DNA from: Candidatus Moranbacteria bacterium GW2011_GWE1_49_15
GTDB lineage: Bacteria; Patescibacteriota; Minisyncoccia; Moranbacterales; GWC2-37-73
Direction of reading: 5' to 3'
DNA length: 25,115 nt
NCBI GenBank assembly: GCA_001003855.1
Contig: LCPX01000005.1
Location: 12,317-37,431 of the forward strand
Shown here: piece by piece, positions 23,250-25,115 of the stretch
Position numbering within the stretch: the stretch's first letter is position 1
How the letters are laid out: each line of letters opens with the position of its first letter
Position numbers and translations under genes: made by a program
Notes under the pieces: model-generated
Database searches by the model: none
Told to the model about the DNA's origin: nothing
Seen by the model: the letters and a program-made list of their open reading frames with translations, nothing else

Positions 23250-23302
23250 GTATATCCGGACGTATTTTCTGAGAAGCTTAAAGCCGATGCCCAATAAGCT
23301 GC

Positions 23303-25115
23303 CTACAGTTCCCCCCAATTATCCCCGATTTCCACGTCCACGACCAACGGGACTTTGAGGGCGAGGACGCTCTCCATGACTTCTTTGGCTTTTTTGGAGA
23401 ATTCGTCGGCGATTTCCTCTTTGACTTCGAAAATTATTTCATCGTGCACTTGCAGTATCGCCCGCGCTTTTTCCCCATAACTTTCGACGAGCGGTTGCGC
23501 TTTGATCATGGCGAGCTTCACGATGTCGGCAGCCAATCCCTGGATCGGCATATTGATCGCCATCCTTTCGGCTCCGGCGGCCACTTGGAAATTCGGAGAT
23601 TTTATTTCCGGCAAATACCTTCTTCTTCCCAGGATGGTTTCCACATACCCGTTCTTTTTTATGAATTCGCGGGTCTCTTTCATATATTTGGCGACGCCGG
23701 AAAATTTCTCCATGTATGTGTCGATGAATTTTTGCGCCTCCTCGCGCGTGATTCCGGCTGATTGTGAGAATCCGAAAGCGCCGATGCCGTATATGATCCC
23801 GAAGTTCAGGGCCTTGGCGTTTCTTCGCATGGTGTCGGTGACTTGCGAGAGCGTGACTTTGTTCACTTCGGCGGCGGTGATCTTGTGGATGTCTTCACCC
23901 TTGTGGAAAGCCTCGATGAGTTTTTTGTCTTCGCTGACGTGCGCGATGGCGCGAAGGTCGATTTGTGAATAGTCGGCGCTGATCAATTTATAACCCTGTT
24001 CGGCTTCAAAAGCGTTCCGCAGGAGTTTTCCCAGATCCGTTTTGATAGGAATGTTTTGCAAATTGGGTTCGGTGGATGAAAGTCTACCGGTCGCGGTCAC
24101 GGCTTGGTTGAAGGTCGTGTGGATTCTTGAATTTTCGTCGACAAGCTGGGGAAGCGCATCCAAATAAGTGGTTTTTAGTTTGAAAAGTTCGCGATATTCT
24201 TCGATTTTCTCGATGATCTTGTGCTCACCTTTGAGTTTTTCAAGCTCGGAAGATGCGGTGGAATATTTCGTCTTCGTTTTCTTGATGTTATAAGTCGGAA
24301 GTTTCAATTCTTCGAACAGGATTTCCGACAGTTGGGAAGGGGAGTTGATGTTGAATTGTTTGCCAGCCAATTCATAGATGGATTTTTCCAAGTTCCCTAG
24401 ACGTGTCGTCAGTTTTTCTGAAATTCCTTGGAAGATGATGGTGTTGAGTTTTATGCCGGCCAATTCCATTTTGGCCAGAACTTCCACAAGAGGCATTTCC
24501 ATTTTCTCGAAAAGAGTGCGCAGGCTGTTCGTGGTGCCGCTGTCTATTTCCTGCTGGTCCGAAAGCGTGGAAATTTTTTCTTCCAAGACTTCTTTGAGCT
24601 TCAGGCAATAGTCGGCTTTTTGGCAAGGAATCCTATGCGCTTCCTTATCGTCTTCTTCCGCGCCAAGCATGGAGAGTTGCCCCTTTTTGCTTTTTTCGAA
24701 AGACACCTCTTCCCCCAATTCCTCCAAAATCATTTTTTCAAATTCTATTTTCTTTCCGGGATTGAGCATATACGCGGCCAGCACCACGTCGAATGCCAGT
24801 CCGGAAAGACGCACATCTTCTTTGGACAGCATCTCATAGGAATCTTTCAGGTCGTATCCGATCTTGGAAATATTTTCGTTTTCAAACAGCGGTTTGGAAA
24901 GTTCGATCAATTCTTTCGAATATGGGAAATAATAGGCACGCCCCGTTTTGTTGGAAAAAGAGATACTCCTTATTTTCCCGTCTTTTTTTTCGAGGGAAAA
25001 GGAGAGTTCTTTGGCAGAAGAAATTTCTTGCAATGTTTTTTCCAAATCCTTGCTTTCGACGCTTATATATTTGAAGTCTTTCACCCCTTCCGTTTTTTTC
25101 GGAGAATCTCCGCTT
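23303..25115 (-). CDS. polA: DNA polymerase I, C-terminal part (exonuclease-like and polymerase domains), cut by window edge
   Basis: The frame stays open through the right edge: ten sense codons precede the GTG at 25084, so that codon is not the start and the usual 5' nuclease domain presumably lies outside. The visible part (about 600 residues) has a 3'-5' exonuclease-like domain (about 1-190), where the expected first catalytic D-x-E reads S-L-E, suggesting lost proofreading. The polymerase domain follows: TATGRLSSTEPNLQNIP, motif A ISADYSQIDLRAIAH, motif B RRNAKALNFGIIYG and motif C LQVHDEIIFEV. Catalytic Asp residues of motifs A and C, and the Arg and Lys of motif B, are present. Motif A has Asp where most Pol I enzymes have the steric-gate Glu (codon 23957-23959). 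It is convergent with the MFS gene. Confidence 0.95.
   Translation of the reverse strand, partial: SGDSPKKTEGVKDFKYISVESKDLEKTLQEISSAKELSFSLEKKDGKIRSISFSNKTGRAYYFPYSKELIELSKPLFENENISKIGYDLKDSYEMLSKEDVRLSGLAFDVVLAAYMLNPGKKIEFEKMILEELGEEVSFEKSKKGQLSMLGAEEDDKEAHRIPCQKADYCLKLKEVLEEKISTLSDQQEIDSGTTNSLRTLFEKMEMPLVEVLAKMELAGIKLNTIIFQGISEKLTTRLGNLEKSIYELAGKQFNINSPSQLSEILFEELKLPTYNIKKTKTKYSTASSELEKLKGEHKIIEKIEEYRELFKLKTTYLDALPQLVDENSRIHTTFNQAVTATGRLSSTEPNLQNIPIKTDLGKLLRNAFEAEQGYKLISADYSQIDLRAIAHVSEDKKLIEAFHKGEDIHKITAAEVNKVTLSQVTDTMRRNAKALNFGIIYGIGAFGFSQSAGITREEAQKFIDTYMEKFSGVAKYMKETREFIKKNGYVETILGRRRYLPEIKSPNFQVAAGAERMAINMPIQGLAADIVKLAMIKAQPLVESYGEKARAILQVHDEIIFEVKEEIADEFSKKAKEVMESVLALKVPLVVDVEIGDNWGEL

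Noticed and set aside
23303..25084. Complete 593-residue Klenow-like polymerase starting at GTG 25084
   Set aside because: The frame has no stop upstream within the window and the preceding codons look like a linker, so the gene is treated as cut by the window edge.
1..25115. CRISPR array, insertion sequence or prophage
   Set aside because: No regularly spaced repeats, transposase, integrase or phage structural gene is visible; the window is a coherent housekeeping and envelope region.

Overview
This window reads as chromosomal DNA around the replication origin of a small-genome bacterium, most likely a member of the Candidate Phyla Radiation (Patescibacteria, Parcubacteria-like). That placement is an inference. 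It rests on a pilin-domain protein of the type common in that group, a short YidC, a 92-residue DUF721/DciA protein, a TM-anchored DUF3048 protein, moderate GC with A-rich leaders, and almost no Shine-Dalgarno sequences. UGA is used as a stop (for example at 7804-7806 and 11004-11006), so the UGA-recoding CPR lineages do not fit.

Layout. (1) Positions 1-346 hold a non-coding, hairpin-rich stretch ending in an intrinsic terminator. Then come yraN, a DksA/TraR zinc-finger gene and lspA. (2) Positions 1593-1957 are non-coding and carry several single-mismatch DnaA-box-like sequences, a hairpin and an AT run. (3) Positions 1970-7806 form a co-directional envelope block: a CPBP-like membrane protein, a 915-residue secreted protein with Ig-like repeats and a C-terminal anchor, a VirB2/TrbC-like pilin domain joined to an apparent zinc DD-peptidase domain, and an anchored beta-propeller. 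(4) Positions 7788-13365, minus strand, are a polysaccharide cluster: a flippase, two GT2 glycosyltransferases and two O-antigen-ligase/polymerase proteins. (5) Positions 13425-15176, minus strand, carry rpmH-rnpA-yidC-jag; rpmH encodes only 44 residues. (6) The origin region follows: perfect DnaA boxes upstream of dnaA and between dnaA and dnaN, then dnaA, dnaN, dciA-like and rpsT on the plus strand. (7) Positions 18912-25115 hold holA, a DUF3048 gene, mutM, a divergent MFS transporter, and polA, which runs off the right edge.

How the genes work together. Regions 5-6 are the classic bacterial origin neighbourhood, transcribed outward in both directions from oriC. holA, mutM and polA extend it with replication and repair functions. 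The polysaccharide cluster contains the export, glycosyl-transfer and polymerisation/ligation steps of a surface glycan, but no initiating sugar-phosphate transferase within the window. The envelope block looks like a surface-appendage module. Its pilin-peptidase fusion is the most unusual protein here, because it would place a wall-opening activity and a secretion-pilus subunit in one polypeptide.
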